Assembly (NCBI GenBank): GCA_017792345.1
Contig: CP051228.1
Span: forward strand, 4,556,148 to 4,620,147
Reading direction: 5' to 3'
DNA from: Mesoflavibacter sp.
Lineage (GTDB): Bacteria > Pseudomonadota > Alphaproteobacteria > UBA8366 > Aestuariispiraceae
DNA: 64,000 bases
How positions within the stretch are numbered: position 1 is the stretch's first letter; every line of letters starts with the position of its first letter. The position numbers were made by a program, and so were the translations under genes. The notes beneath the pieces were generated by a model that saw only the letters and a list, made by a program, of their open reading frames with translations, did not search any database and had not been told where the DNA came from. This document shows, one piece after another, positions 53,422 through 62,843 of the stretch.

Positions 53422-53452
53422 CCTTCTTCCCCCTCCAAATTTTGCCTCTCTT

Positions 53453-53486
53453 CAGGGCGCTTCCACCGGAAGCGCCCTGTTTCTTT
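53453..53486 (+). terminator. Terminator of fliK-flgD-flgE
   Basis: Perfect 12-bp stem CAGGGCGCTTCC / GGAAGCGCCCTG with a 3-base loop and the tail TTTCTTT, 32 nt after the flgE stop. Confidence 0.92.
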
Positions 53487-53604
53487 GGCTTGCGCAATCT
53501 TGCATATTCAATAAAATTTTAGACATATTTATCCTTTATTAATATCTTAAGCTCATTCTCCCCTGCGAGGGAGTTCGAGAGGTGACATCGAGGAGGGTGA
53601 AACG

Positions 53605-53868
53605 ATGGCCGAACATGGCAAAGCAGGTAGCAGAGCGGAAGTTACGGAGATCGCCTTACCGCCGGCGGATACGCGCCGCTGGGTGATTTCACGCAAGGCG
53701 CAGGTCGTGCGTGCGGTGGAAACCGGCATCCTGACGGAACGGGAAGCCTGTCACCGATATGACCTGACCCCGGAGGAACTGTCCGGTTGGCGTCAGATGG
53801 TGGAACGGCATGGGGTGCGTGGGCTTCGGGTGACGCGCCTTCATCATTATCGCGATCCGCAGGACTAG
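53605..53868 (+). CDS. sciP: CtrA inhibitor SciP (DUF1153)
   Basis: 87 residues. The core reads LPPADTRRWVISRKAQVVRAV, then EREACHRYDLTPEELSGWRQMVERHGVRGLRVTRLHHYR, matching SciP/DUF1153. SciP binds CtrA at its promoters and represses CtrA-dependent flagellar genes. In Caulobacter it is also encoded near flgE and fliK genes. The 118-nt AT-rich upstream region should hold its own promoter, since a terminator precedes it. Confidence 0.93.
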   Translation: MAEHGKAGSRAEVTEIALPPADTRRWVISRKAQVVRAVETGILTEREACHRYDLTPEELSGWRQMVERHGVRGLRVTRLHHYRDPQD

Positions 53869-54258
53869 CATTAAGAGTCTGAAAAGACTCAAGTCCTGCC
53901 CAATGAAGACGAATCACAGGTTTTGTGTGTCATACTTGTTATTGGAGGATTGGTTGGCGTTTAGTCTATATATGGTGCTTTTCTCCTTGCGCCTGAACGA
54001 ATATGGGTTATTTTCGCAAGGAGATAGGCAATTTCTGCCGACTTGAATTCTTTCGGTTACTTCGGCTGGCACGCGGACTGCAACGAAGGAATCGGATCGG
54101 CGGAAATCGCGAATCGCCCTGGCAATCGATTCGACGCTGGAGCATTTGGGAGACGCCGGTAGGCCGAAGCGCGGCCGCCGGCTTAGGGGATTCCGGCAGG
54201 AGGGACGTCATGGCGGACGGACCTTTTCCTGGCGGCCGGGAGACAGAGGAGCGGAACT
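53869..54258. other. Regulatory region upstream of fliF
   Basis: 390 bases without a gene. It contains a short hairpin GAGTCT-GAAA-AGACTC just after sciP (53875-53890). A 10-bp inverted repeat TCTCCTTGCG / CGCAAGGAGA with a 23-base spacer follows (53982-54024). Next come an ftr-like GGCAATTTCTGCC near 54027 and the fliF sigma-54 promoter at 54067. The leader from there to fliF is about 165 nt, longer than the other sigma-54 leaders. Confidence 0.65.
54067..54082 (+). promoter_or_regulatory. Sigma-54 promoter of the fliF operon
   Basis: TGGCACGCGGACTGCA: perfect -24 half, one mismatch in the -12 half, correct spacing. It lies 40 bases downstream of an ftr-like site. Confidence 0.78.
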
Positions 54259-55911
54259 GTGGGCGGATTGCTGGACATCATACGCAATATCGGCATGCCA
54301 CGTCTGACGGCCATCGTTGCCGGGACCGCGACCATGCTGGGTCTCTTGCTGTTCCTGATCATCAACGGCACCAAACCGGAACCGGCCCTGCTCTACAGCG
54401 ACCTGGATCCGCAGACCACCAACCAGATCGCCGACCAACTGGCCAGCCGCGGCGTCGAATACAGCATGTCCAACGATCAGACGCGGATTTCCGTGCCGCG
54501 CGATCAGGTCTCGCAACTCCGCCTGGAATTTGCCGAACAAGGTCTCAGCGGCGGGGTCGTCGGCTATGACATCTTCGACCGCGACGAAAGCCTGGGCCAA
54601 TCCAGCTTCGAACAGGAAATCAACCGGCTGCGCGCTCTGGAAGGCGAGTTGTCACGGACCATCGCATCCATCGACAATGTGCGCGGCGCCCGCGTTCATA
54701 TCGTCATGCCGCGCCGCGAGGTCTTCACCCGCACGCCGCAGCAGGCGACCGCGTCGATCATCATCAAGATGCGCGGTGCCTACCGCCTGGATCGGACGCA
54801 GACCGCCGCGATCCAGCAATTGGTGGCGACCGCCGTCCCGCAGCTCAGCCCGCAGAAGATCACCATCATCGACGACCGGGGTACGCTGCTGCATGGCGGC
54901 GGGGAGACAAAGGACGGTTTGGGCGCCGACAATATCGCCGATATGCGCACCGGCTTCGAAAGCCGCCTGTCCGGCAAGGTCACCGAGATGCTGGAACGCG
55001 TCGTCGGCGTCGGCAAGGCGCGCGTCGAGATCAGCGCTGAGATGGACTTCTCGCAGGAAGTCCAGAACATCCAGTCCTACGATCCGGAACAGCAGGTCCT
55101 GGTTTCGTCCCGCGAGACCGAAAACTCCTCGCAATCGACCGAGGCCGCGCAGGACAATGTCACCGTCGGCAACAACCTGCCCGACGCGGGCGGTCTGGGC
55201 GGCGGCGCGTCCGGTGACACCGAAACCGCGACCAGCACGGAATCGATCCAGAACTTCCAGACCGGCAACACCCGCACGGAGCGCATCGTGCCGCCGGGCC
55301 GGGTGGATCGCCTGTCGGTCGCCGTCGTAGTCGACGGAATTCGCCAGCCTGACGGCACCTATGAGGCCCGTTCGGACGCCGAGATGGAAGTCCTGCGCGA
55401 ACTGGTGGAATCCGCCGTCGGCGTCGACCGCGGCCGGGGCGACCAGGTGACCATCCACAACCTGCGCTTCGAAGATGTGCCGGTCTATGAGCCGCTGGAA
55501 GAGCAGGAAGTTCTGGGCATTCCGATCCCGGTCTCCGATCTGCGGGCAATCGGCCAGACGTCGATCATCGCCCTGCTGGTCCTGTTGATCGCCTTCGTCA
55601 TCGTCCGGCCGCTGGTGACCCGTCTGCTGGATATGCAGCAGCAGGCCGCCGCCGCCCGGGCCGCCGCCGACCAGCCGACCATGATCACCGACCAGTCGGG
55701 CGCCATGGTCCCGGCGGGCGGCATGGCGGGCATGGAAGGCGCCATGGTGCCGCATGAGGGATCCGACGAGTTCGAATCCATGATCGACATCGCCCATATC
55801 GAAGGCCGCGTGAAAGCGTCCTCGCTGAAGAAGATCGGCGAGATCGTCGAAAAGCACCCGGAAGAGGCCGTATCGATCCTGCGCAATTGGATGTATCAGG
55901 AATCGAACTAA
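54259..55911 (+). CDS. fliF: Flagellar MS-ring protein FliF
   Basis: MS-ring subunit of 550 residues, read from a GTG with GAGGAG 9 nt upstream. Transmembrane helix 1 is at about 18-40. The ring-building region has TNQIADQLASRGVEYSMS and the RALEGELSRTIASIDNVRGARVHIVMP motif. Transmembrane helix 2 is near 430-453. The C-terminal tail with FESMIDIAHIEGRVKASSLKKIGEIV binds FliG. First gene of a seven-gene set running to flhA. Confidence 0.97.
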   Translation: MGGLLDIIRNIGMPRLTAIVAGTATMLGLLLFLIINGTKPEPALLYSDLDPQTTNQIADQLASRGVEYSMSNDQTRISVPRDQVSQLRLEFAEQGLSGGVVGYDIFDRDESLGQSSFEQEINRLRALEGELSRTIASIDNVRGARVHIVMPRREVFTRTPQQATASIIIKMRGAYRLDRTQTAAIQQLVATAVPQLSPQKITIIDDRGTLLHGGGETKDGLGADNIADMRTGFESRLSGKVTEMLERVVGVGKARVEISAEMDFSQEVQNIQSYDPEQQVLVSSRETENSSQSTEAAQDNVTVGNNLPDAGGLGGGASGDTETATSTESIQNFQTGNTRTERIVPPGRVDRLSVAVVVDGIRQPDGTYEARSDAEMEVLRELVESAVGVDRGRGDQVTIHNLRFEDVPVYEPLEEQEVLGIPIPVSDLRAIGQTSIIALLVLLIAFVIVRPLVTRLLDMQQQAAAARAAADQPTMITDQSGAMVPAGGMAGMEGAMVPHEGSDEFESMIDIAHIEGRVKASSLKKIGEIVEKHPEEAVSILRNWMYQESN

Positions 55912-56065
55912 ATTTAAGGAAACGCGGCGGGTTCCGGTGGTTTACCATGTTGGAACCGCCGGACTCGCCGTATAAGGATGGATTGGATGCCCGACCCGGG
56001 CGGCCCGGGGCGACCGGTCCCGCGTCCGGACGGATGCAAGTTGAAGAGTTGGCGACACCGGAACG

Positions 56066-57082
56066 ATGCGCGTACGCGACGACTATAGAAGCCTGAGCGG
56101 ACCGGAGAAGGCCGCCATGATGATCCTCGCCATCGGCGAGGACAACGCCGTCAAGCTGTTCACGCATATGGACGACGAGGAGATTCGCGAGATCTCCCAG
56201 ACCATGGCCAATCTCGGCACCGTCAGTTCCAACCTGGTCGAGCGCCTGTTCGTCGAATTCGCGGAACAGATTTCATCCACCGGCTCTCTGGTCGGCTCCT
56301 ACGAATCCACCGAACGCCTGCTGGCCAAGGCCCTGGATCCGGACAAAGTCGCGCAGATCATGGAGGAAATCCGTGGTCCCGCCGGCCGGACAATGTGGGA
56401 CAAGCTGGCGAATGTGAACGAGGTCGTCCTCGCCAACTACCTGAAGAACGAATATCCGCAGACCGTCGCCGTCGTCCTGTCGAAGATCAAATCGGACCAT
56501 GCGAGCCGCGTCTTGGCCGCCCTGCCCGAAAGCTTCGCGATGGAAGTCATCATGCGGATGCTGCGCATGGAAGCCGTGCAGAAGGAAGTCCTGGACGATG
56601 TCGAGCGGACCCTGCGCAACGAGTTCATGACCAATCTGGCGCGCACCGCGCGGCGCGACAGCCACGAGATGATGGCGGAGATCTTCAACGCCCTGGACCG
56701 CAACACCGAGAACCGGTTCATGACGCTGTTGGAAGAACGCAACCGCGACAGCGCGGAGCGCATCAAGGCATTGATGTTCACCTTCGAGGATCTGCAGAAA
56801 CTGGACCCCAGCGGGATCCAAACCCTGTTGCGGAACGTCGACAAGGACAAGCTGGGCACGGCGCTCAAAGGATCGTCGGAGCAGATCAAGGAAATGTTCT
56901 TCTCCAACATGTCCGAACGCGCGGCCAAGATCCTGCGCGAAGACATGAATGCCATGGGTCCGGTCCGGCTGCGCGACGTGGACGAGGCGCAAATGGAAAT
57001 GGTCAACCTGGCCAAGGACCTGGCCGCCAAGGGCGAGATCGTGATCTCCGAAGGCGGCGCCGACGACGAGTTGATCTATTGA
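56066..57082 (+). CDS. fliG: Flagellar motor switch protein FliG
   Basis: C-ring rotor protein of 338 residues with all three domains. These are the N-domain ([23 protein letters not shown]), the middle ARM motif [14 protein letters not shown] (EHPQ-like), and the C-terminal torque domain with [16 protein letters not shown] and [25 protein letters not shown] charged-ridge residues. A 154-nt gap from fliF has no gene. It is followed by fliH after 25 nt. Confidence 0.97.
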   Translation: MRVRDDYRSLSGPEKAAMMILAIGEDNAVKLFTHMDDEEIREISQTMANLGTVSSNLVERLFVEFAEQISSTGSLVGSYESTERLLAKALDPDKVAQIMEEIRGPAGRTMWDKLANVNEVVLANYLKNEYPQTVAVVLSKIKSDHASRVLAALPESFAMEVIMRMLRMEAVQKEVLDDVERTLRNEFMTNLARTARRDSHEMMAEIFNALDRNTENRFMTLLEERNRDSAERIKALMFTFEDLQKLDPSGIQTLLRNVDKDKLGTALKGSSEQIKEMFFSNMSERAAKILREDMNAMGPVRLRDVDEAQMEMVNLAKDLAAKGEIVISEGGADDELIY

Positions 57083-57110
57083 GCGCGGAACTGCATGGAG
57101 CCGCCCTGTG

Positions 57111-57986
57111 ATGGCGAAGCCGGCCCAAAAGGTGGAAATGAAGCCGTTCCTCTTCGAACGCACCTTCGACGACCGCGGCAACGACTTGACCGCGAAGAAG
57201 AAGGCCGAGGAGGAAAAGGCCGCCAAGGAAGCGGAGGAAGCCGTCCCCGCCGAGCCCGAGATCGAGGTCATCTATACCGAGGAGGATCTCGCGGCGGCCA
57301 AGCAGGATTCCTACATGGAGGGGCATGCCGACGGGTTCCGCGAAGGCCATGCCGAATCCATGGACACGCTGGAACGCCAGTTGAACGACCTATTGGAACG
57401 GCTGGCGCCGCTGGTATCGGAACTGGGCGGGGTTCAGCGCGAAGCCAATGAGCGCGCGCAGGCCAATATGGCGCGGATCGTGCAGGAACTGATGACCAAG
57501 ATCATGCCGATCTATATTCGAAACCATGGCTGCGAAGAGGCACTGGCCGTGGTTTCCGAATGCCTGTCCGAATTGCAGGACCCGGGTCGGCTGACGATCC
57601 ACTTGGCGGAGGAAACGGCGGACCTGCTGGGGGATCGGCTGAACAAGGCCGCGCAACGCGCCGGGTTCGAAGGACAGATCCGGCTGTTGACCGACGAGGA
57701 GTTGGGCCCGTCCGACGTGCGGGTCGATTGGGGCGCAGGCGGCGCGGAGCGGCATTACGACAGCATCAAATCCGCGATCGACGCCGCCATTGACCGGGCC
57801 GTGGCCCGGATCGAAGCGGGATTGGCCGATGAAGAGGAACTGGCGGCACCGCACCCCGACACCGCCGCGGACGGCGACGCGGATCTTGCGGAGCCGGCGC
57901 TTGAAAGCGAAGCCGGTATGGACGCGGCGGACGAAACGCTGGACGATACCGGCATGACGACCGGACCGGATCCGGCTAAGGAGTAA
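57111..57986 (+). CDS. fliH: FliH-like flagellar export ATPase regulator
   Basis: 291 residues. A charged N-terminal coiled coil (about 25-60), the GHADGFREGHAE glycine-repeat segment typical of FliH, then a C-terminal domain similar to the V-ATPase E subunit (LQDPGRLTIHLAEE and DSIKSAIDAAIDRA). The acidic tail is longer than usual. FliH links the ATPase FliI to FliN. fliI is not in this window. Start is ATG 57111 or the adjacent GTG 57108. Confidence 0.88.
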   Translation: MAKPAQKVEMKPFLFERTFDDRGNDLTAKKKAEEEKAAKEAEEAVPAEPEIEVIYTEEDLAAAKQDSYMEGHADGFREGHAESMDTLERQLNDLLERLAPLVSELGGVQREANERAQANMARIVQELMTKIMPIYIRNHGCEEALAVVSECLSELQDPGRLTIHLAEETADLLGDRLNKAAQRAGFEGQIRLLTDEELGPSDVRVDWGAGGAERHYDSIKSAIDAAIDRAVARIEAGLADEEELAAPHPDTAADGDADLAEPALESEAGMDAADETLDDTGMTTGPDPAKE

Positions 57987-57991
57987 GGAAA

Positions 57992-58387
57992 ATGGCGGAC
58001 GACAACGATCCAAACGGCGAGAATGACGGCGCCGCAGGCGGGCCGAACGATTTCGACCTGAAAGAGCTGGGCGACGGCGTCAGCACCGACGACTATCTGG
58101 ACCCGCGTGCCGCGGACCTGATGGCCCCGACCGGCGCGCGCGACCTGGAAGCCGTCTATGAAATTCCGGTTCAGGTGGCGGCGGTTCTGGGCAAGGCGTC
58201 GATGCAGGTCAGCCAGTTGCTGAAGCTGGGCCGCGGCGCGGTGGTCGAACTGGACCGCAAGGTCGGCGAGGCCATCGACATCTATGTCAACAACCGCCTG
58301 GTCGCGCGCGGCGAAGTCGTCCTGGTCGACGACAAGCTGGGGGTGACCATGACGGAAATCATCAAATCCGATAAGTCGCAGAACTGA
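57992..58387 (+). CDS. fliN: Flagellar motor switch protein FliN
   Basis: 131 residues with an acidic, disordered N-terminal half and a SpoA C-terminal domain: YEIPVQVAAVLGKASMQVSQLLKLGRGAVVEL and DIYVNNRLVARGEVVLVDDKLGVTMTEI. It begins 5 nt after fliH. FliN forms the lower C-ring and docks FliH. Confidence 0.97.
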   Translation: MADDNDPNGENDGAAGGPNDFDLKELGDGVSTDDYLDPRAADLMAPTGARDLEAVYEIPVQVAAVLGKASMQVSQLLKLGRGAVVELDRKVGEAIDIYVNNRLVARGEVVLVDDKLGVTMTEIIKSDKSQN

Positions 58388-58404
58388 TCGGATAGAAGGC
58401 GCCG

Positions 58405-59241
58405 ATGGCAACCGATACGCAGCCGGGACAAGGCGGTCAGCGCCCCCTCACCCAGCCCGCGACGCGCGGGTCGGTCGATGTCGCGACCATCTTCGGCATC
58501 CTGGGCGCGTCGATCCTGATCGGGACCGCCATCGTTCTGGGCGGCAGCCCAAGCTCCTTCATCGATTACCCGTCCGTGCTGATCGTCATCGGCGGTACGT
58601 TCGGTGTCGTCACCGCCTGTTTTTCGCTGCGCGATATGGCAGGCGCGTTCCGAACCGTCGGCCGGACGGTGTTCCGCACCAATCTGGATGCCGGCGAGGC
58701 CGCCCTGCAATTGCTGCAGCTGGCCCAGATCGCGCGGTATCGTGGCGTTCTGGCGATTCAAAGCTATATGCCGGCGGTCGAAGATCGCGAAATGCTGCGC
58801 GCCGGTCTGGCCATGGTCGTGGACGGTACGCCGGGCGAGGATGTGGAACGCATCATGCGCCGGGAAGTCCAGGCCATCGCCCAGCGTCAGACCCGGTCCG
58901 TCTCGATCATGAAAAAGGCCGCCGAAATCTCACCGGCCATGGGTCTGATCGGTACCCTGGTCGGGCTGATCCAGATGTTGGCCAATTTGGACGACCCGAA
59001 TACGATTGGCCCGTCCATGGCGGTTGCCCTGCTGACGACCTTCTATGGTGCGTTGCTGTCCAATGTCGTTTTCACGCCGCTGGCCTCCAAGATGGAGCGC
59101 AACGCGACGGAAGAGATGCTGTTGAACCAGCTCTACGTCATGGCCGCCTCCTCCATAGGCCGGCAGGAAAACCCGCGCCGCCTTGAAATGCTGTTCAATA
59201 CCGTCCTGCCGCCGTCCCAGCGGGTGGATTATTTCGGATAA
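58405..59241 (+). CDS. motA: MotA/PomA-type stator protein
   Basis: 278 residues with four transmembrane helices. The PomA-like start is DVATIFGILGASILIGTAIVLGG with PSVLIVIGGTFG, and the conserved SPAMGLIGTLVGLIQML helix lines the channel. The sequence resembles the shorter PomA/MotP class more than E. coli MotA. The matching B subunit is not adjacent; the MotB-like genes are at 10-12 kb. It lies between fliN (17 nt) and flbD (6 nt). Confidence 0.94.
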   Translation: MATDTQPGQGGQRPLTQPATRGSVDVATIFGILGASILIGTAIVLGGSPSSFIDYPSVLIVIGGTFGVVTACFSLRDMAGAFRTVGRTVFRTNLDAGEAALQLLQLAQIARYRGVLAIQSYMPAVEDREMLRAGLAMVVDGTPGEDVERIMRREVQAIAQRQTRSVSIMKKAAEISPAMGLIGTLVGLIQMLANLDDPNTIGPSMAVALLTTFYGALLSNVVFTPLASKMERNATEEMLLNQLYVMAASSIGRQENPRRLEMLFNTVLPPSQRVDYFG

Positions 59242-59247
59242 GGTTCC

Positions 59248-60651
59248 ATGAAGCTTCTGATCATCGGCACACTGGAAGGACACATGACCACCGCCAGCCA
59301 GATCGCCATCAAGCGTGGCGCGAAGGTGGCGGCGGTGGATTCCATCGACCAGGGGCTGGACCATCTGCGGTCCGGCAAGGGTGCCGATCTGGTGCTGATC
59401 GACGTGCGCCTGAATGTGGAGCGCCTGTGCAAAGGCCTGGAGGCAGAGCATATCAACACGCCGGTCATCGCCTGCGGGATCGAAGGGACAGAGGCGTCTT
59501 CGGCGGCCGGAGCGATCCGCGCCGGGGCGAAGGAATACCTGCCCCTGCCACCGGATCCGGATCTGATCGCGGCGGTCCTGGAAGCGGTCGCCGAGGAAAG
59601 CACCAGCATCATCCACCGCGACCCGGCGACCCAACGCGTCATCAAACTGGCCGACCAGATCGCGCCGTCCGATGCCTCCGTCCTGATCACCGGCCAGTCC
59701 GGGACGGGTAAGGAAGTCATGGCGCGCTACATCCACGCCAAATCGCGCCGCGCGACGGGCAATTTCGTCGCCGTGAACTGCGCCGCCATCCCGGAGAACC
59801 TGCTGGAAAGCGAGCTGTTCGGGCATGAGAAAGGCGCGTTTTCCGGCGCCATCGCCCGCCGTGTCGGCAAGTTTGAAGAAGCCAATGGCGGAACCCTGCT
59901 GCTGGACGAGGTCAGCGAGATGGACCCCCGCCTGCAGGCCAAGCTGCTGCGCGCGATCCAGGAACGCGAGATCGACCGCGTCGGCGGCAGCAAGCCGGTC
60001 AAGGTCGATGTGCGCATTCTGGCAACGTCGAACCGCAATCTTCAGGCGTCGGTGAAGGCCGGCGAATTCCGCGAAGATCTGTATTACCGCTTGAACGTGG
60101 TCAATCTGAGCCTGCCGGCCCTGTCGGAGCGCCCGATGGATGTGCCGCTGCTGTCCGACTACTTCATCAAGAAATACACCGAAGCCAACGGCCTGCCGGC
60201 GCGCGCCCTGTCCAAGGAGGCCCAGACGATGTTGCAGGGCTATCATTGGCCCGGCAACGTCCGGGAACTGGAAAACACGATGCACCGCGCCGTGCTGTTG
60301 GCGTCGGGGGATGAAATCGGCGGCGAGGCGATCCTGCTGACCGAAGCGCCCGCCCCATCGTCCGCCCCGTCGCCCGCGCCTTCGGCCGAGACGCCCAATG
60401 CCTCTGCTGCCGCGTCCCAACCGCCGGAAGCCACACAGGCGGGGTCCGCCGCCGGTGGCGACGGCCAGCCCCTGGTGGGACGGACGGTCGCCGATGTGGA
60501 GCGCGATCTGATCATCGGAACTCTGGGACATTGTCTGGGCAACCGAACCCATGCGGCCAATATCCTGGGCATTTCGATCCGGACGCTGCGGAACAAGCTG
60601 AAACAATATTCCGAGGAGGGTCACGCCGTCCCCGCGCCGGGCGAATCGTGA
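59248..60651 (+). CDS. flbD: Sigma-54-dependent flagellar transcriptional activator FlbD
   Basis: 467 residues. A receiver-like N-terminus has lost the acidic pocket (MKLLIIGTLEGH instead of the usual paired Asp), keeping D52. The AAA+ domain has Walker A GQSGTGKE (149-156) and Walker B GGTLLLDEVSE. The sigma-54 contact loop is GAFSGA (196-201) rather than GAFTGA. A Pro/Ala linker leads to a Fis-type helix-turn-helix (NRTHAANILGISIRTLRNKL). FlbD, with FliX, activates class III/IV promoters. It is the likely activator of the sigma-54 promoters listed in this window. Confidence 0.96.
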   Translation: MKLLIIGTLEGHMTTASQIAIKRGAKVAAVDSIDQGLDHLRSGKGADLVLIDVRLNVERLCKGLEAEHINTPVIACGIEGTEASSAAGAIRAGAKEYLPLPPDPDLIAAVLEAVAEESTSIIHRDPATQRVIKLADQIAPSDASVLITGQSGTGKEVMARYIHAKSRRATGNFVAVNCAAIPENLLESELFGHEKGAFSGAIARRVGKFEEANGGTLLLDEVSEMDPRLQAKLLRAIQEREIDRVGGSKPVKVDVRILATSNRNLQASVKAGEFREDLYYRLNVVNLSLPALSERPMDVPLLSDYFIKKYTEANGLPARALSKEAQTMLQGYHWPGNVRELENTMHRAVLLASGDEIGGEAILLTEAPAPSSAPSPAPSAETPNASAAASQPPEATQAGSAAGGDGQPLVGRTVADVERDLIIGTLGHCLGNRTHAANILGISIRTLRNKLKQYSEEGHAVPAPGES

Positions 60652-60704
60652 CAGAGCTTTCGAAGTACGGTCGCAACACGCGCACCGAAGGATAGACGAA
60701 GCGA

Positions 60705-62831
60705 ATGGCGCAAACGGATGGGTCCGGCAATCAGGTAACGCGGGGCCCCGGCGGCGACGCCGGGCAAAGGCTGCGCGCGGCCTTCACCAGCACGGAACTG
60801 TTCCTGCCGATCGGCATCGTTGCGATCCTGGTTCTTCTGCTGATCCCGCTGCCGACCTGGCTTTTGGATCTGTCGCTGACGATCTCGATCACATTGTCGG
60901 TGGTCATCCTGATGACGGTGATTTTCATCGTCACCCCCCTGGAACTGACCAGTTTTCCGACGATCCTGCTGATTGCCACCATGCTCAGGCTGGGTTTGAA
61001 CGTGGCGTCGACCCGTTTGATCCTGTCCGAAGGGCATACCGGCACCGATGCGGCCGGCCAAGTGATCGAGGCTTTCGGCGGCTTCGTCGCGGGCGGCAAC
61101 TACGTCATCGGGGTGATCGTCTTCTCGATCCTGGTCCTGATCAACTTTATCGTTATCACCAAGGGTGCCGGGCGTATCGCGGAAGTCGCCGCGCGTTTCA
61201 CGTTGGACGCCATGCCCGGCAAGCAAATGGCGATCGACGCCGATCTGTCCTCCGGCCTCATCAATGAGGACCAGGCACGCAAGCGCCGCAAGGAGCTGGA
61301 AAGCGAAAGCTCCTTCTTCGGGGCCATGGACGGTGCGTCCAAATTCGTGCGCGGGGACGCGGTCGCGGGCATCCTGATCACCTTCATCAACATTGTCGGC
61401 GGGATCATCATCGGCGTGGTCCAACGCGGCATGTCCATGGCCGACGCGGCCGAGAACTATACGCTGCTGACCATCGGTGACGGGCTCGTCAGCCAAATCC
61501 CGGCCCTGATCGTCTCCGTTGCGGCCGGTATGCTGGTGACCAAGGCCGGGGTGACGGGTGCGACCGACAAGGCGCTGTTCGGGCAATTGTCCGGCTATCC
61601 CAGCGCACTGGGCATCGCCTCGGGTCTGCTGCTCTTGATGGCCCTGATTCCGGACCTGCCGTCCTGGCCCTTCCTGATCATGGCGGCATTCGCCGGCGGG
61701 GCGGCCTTCCTGGTGTCGCAGTCCAATGCGCGCCGGAAAGTCGAAGAGGAAACCCGGGCCTTGGAAGAAGAGGCCGCCGCCGACTCGACCCCGAAAGAGG
61801 AACCGATTTCGGCCGCCCTGCAGATCGACCTGATCCGCCTGGAACTGGGCTATGGTCTGTTGCCGCTGATCAACGCATCCCAGGAACACAAGCTGACCGA
61901 CCAGATCAAGGCGCTGCGCCGGCAACTGGCCGGGGATATGGGCTTCGTGATGCCGGCCGTCCGCATTCAGGACAACCTGCAACTCCCCGGCAACACTTAC
62001 ATTATCCGGGTGAAGGAGATCGAGGCCGGGCGCGGCGACCTGCGCCCGAACATGCAGCTTTGCATGGACCCGCGCGGCGACAAGATCTCCCTGCCGGGCG
62101 AAGCGACGGTGGAACCGACTTTCGGTCTGCCTGCCGTCTGGATCCAGGACAACCAGCGCGAAGAGGCCATGTTCCGGGGCTATACCGTGGTCGACAGCGC
62201 AACGGTGATCACCACCCATCTGACCGAGATCATCAAGGACAACATGTCCGAGCTGCTGTCCTATGCGGAGACCCAGAAGCTGTTGGACGAGTTGCCGCAA
62301 GCGCAGCAGAAGCTGGTATCCGATCTGATCCCGAGCCAGATCAGCCTGGGCGCGGTGCAGCGTGTTCTGCAAAACCTGCTGAACGAGCGGGTGTCGATCC
62401 GCGATCTGCCGACGATCCTGGAAGGCGTATCGGAGGCCGTCGGCTATACCCGGAACCTGACCCAGATCACCGAGCATGTCCGGTCGCGCCTGGCCCGGCA
62501 ATTGTCGGACGCCTATACCAACGATGCCGGTTTCGTCGCCCTGGTCACGTTGAGCCCGGCCTGGGAACAGGCCTTCATGGAAAGCATCGTCGGTCAGGGC
62601 GAAGAAAAGCAACTGGCTATGGCCCCGTCCAAACTGCAGGAATTCATCAACCTGGTCCGCACCGTCTTTGAGCGTCAGGCGATGCAGGGCGAGACGCCGG
62701 CGCTTCTGGTCGGCCCGGCCATCCGGCCCTATGTCCGGTCGGTCATCGAACGGTTCCGTCCGGTCACCGTCGTGATGAGCCAGAACGAAATCCACCCCAA
62801 GGCCAAGATCAAGACGGTCGATCAGATCTGA
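60705..62831 (+). CDS. flhA: Flagellar export apparatus protein FlhA
   Basis: 708 residues. Eight transmembrane helices occupy the first 340 residues, with the FHIPEP signature region (TSFPTILLIATMLRLGLNVASTR) and YTLLTIGDGLVSQIPALIVS. The cytoplasmic export-docking domain follows from about 370. Length and motifs are standard. It follows flbD after 53 nt. Confidence 0.99.
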   Translation: MAQTDGSGNQVTRGPGGDAGQRLRAAFTSTELFLPIGIVAILVLLLIPLPTWLLDLSLTISITLSVVILMTVIFIVTPLELTSFPTILLIATMLRLGLNVASTRLILSEGHTGTDAAGQVIEAFGGFVAGGNYVIGVIVFSILVLINFIVITKGAGRIAEVAARFTLDAMPGKQMAIDADLSSGLINEDQARKRRKELESESSFFGAMDGASKFVRGDAVAGILITFINIVGGIIIGVVQRGMSMADAAENYTLLTIGDGLVSQIPALIVSVAAGMLVTKAGVTGATDKALFGQLSGYPSALGIASGLLLLMALIPDLPSWPFLIMAAFAGGAAFLVSQSNARRKVEEETRALEEEAAADSTPKEEPISAALQIDLIRLELGYGLLPLINASQEHKLTDQIKALRRQLAGDMGFVMPAVRIQDNLQLPGNTYIIRVKEIEAGRGDLRPNMQLCMDPRGDKISLPGEATVEPTFGLPAVWIQDNQREEAMFRGYTVVDSATVITTHLTEIIKDNMSELLSYAETQKLLDELPQAQQKLVSDLIPSQISLGAVQRVLQNLLNERVSIRDLPTILEGVSEAVGYTRNLTQITEHVRSRLARQLSDAYTNDAGFVALVTLSPAWEQAFMESIVGQGEEKQLAMAPSKLQEFINLVRTVFERQAMQGETPALLVGPAIRPYVRSVIERFRPVTVVMSQNEIHPKAKIKTVDQI

Positions 62832-62843
62832 CCCGGGTTTTTC

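Noticed and set aside
53875-53890. Small hairpin GAGTCT-GAAA-AGACTC after sciP as a terminator
   Set aside because: Only 6 bp, no T-run; kept as a note in the fliF upstream region, not as a terminator.
58930-60624. 564-residue open frame antisense to flbD and motA
   Set aside because: Arg/Gly/Gln-rich shadow of two well-identified genes.
60621-62795. 724-residue open frame on the minus strand
   Set aside because: Antisense to flhA, which has an unmistakable product. The antisense product is Gln/Asp/His/Arg-rich, as expected of a reversed membrane protein gene.
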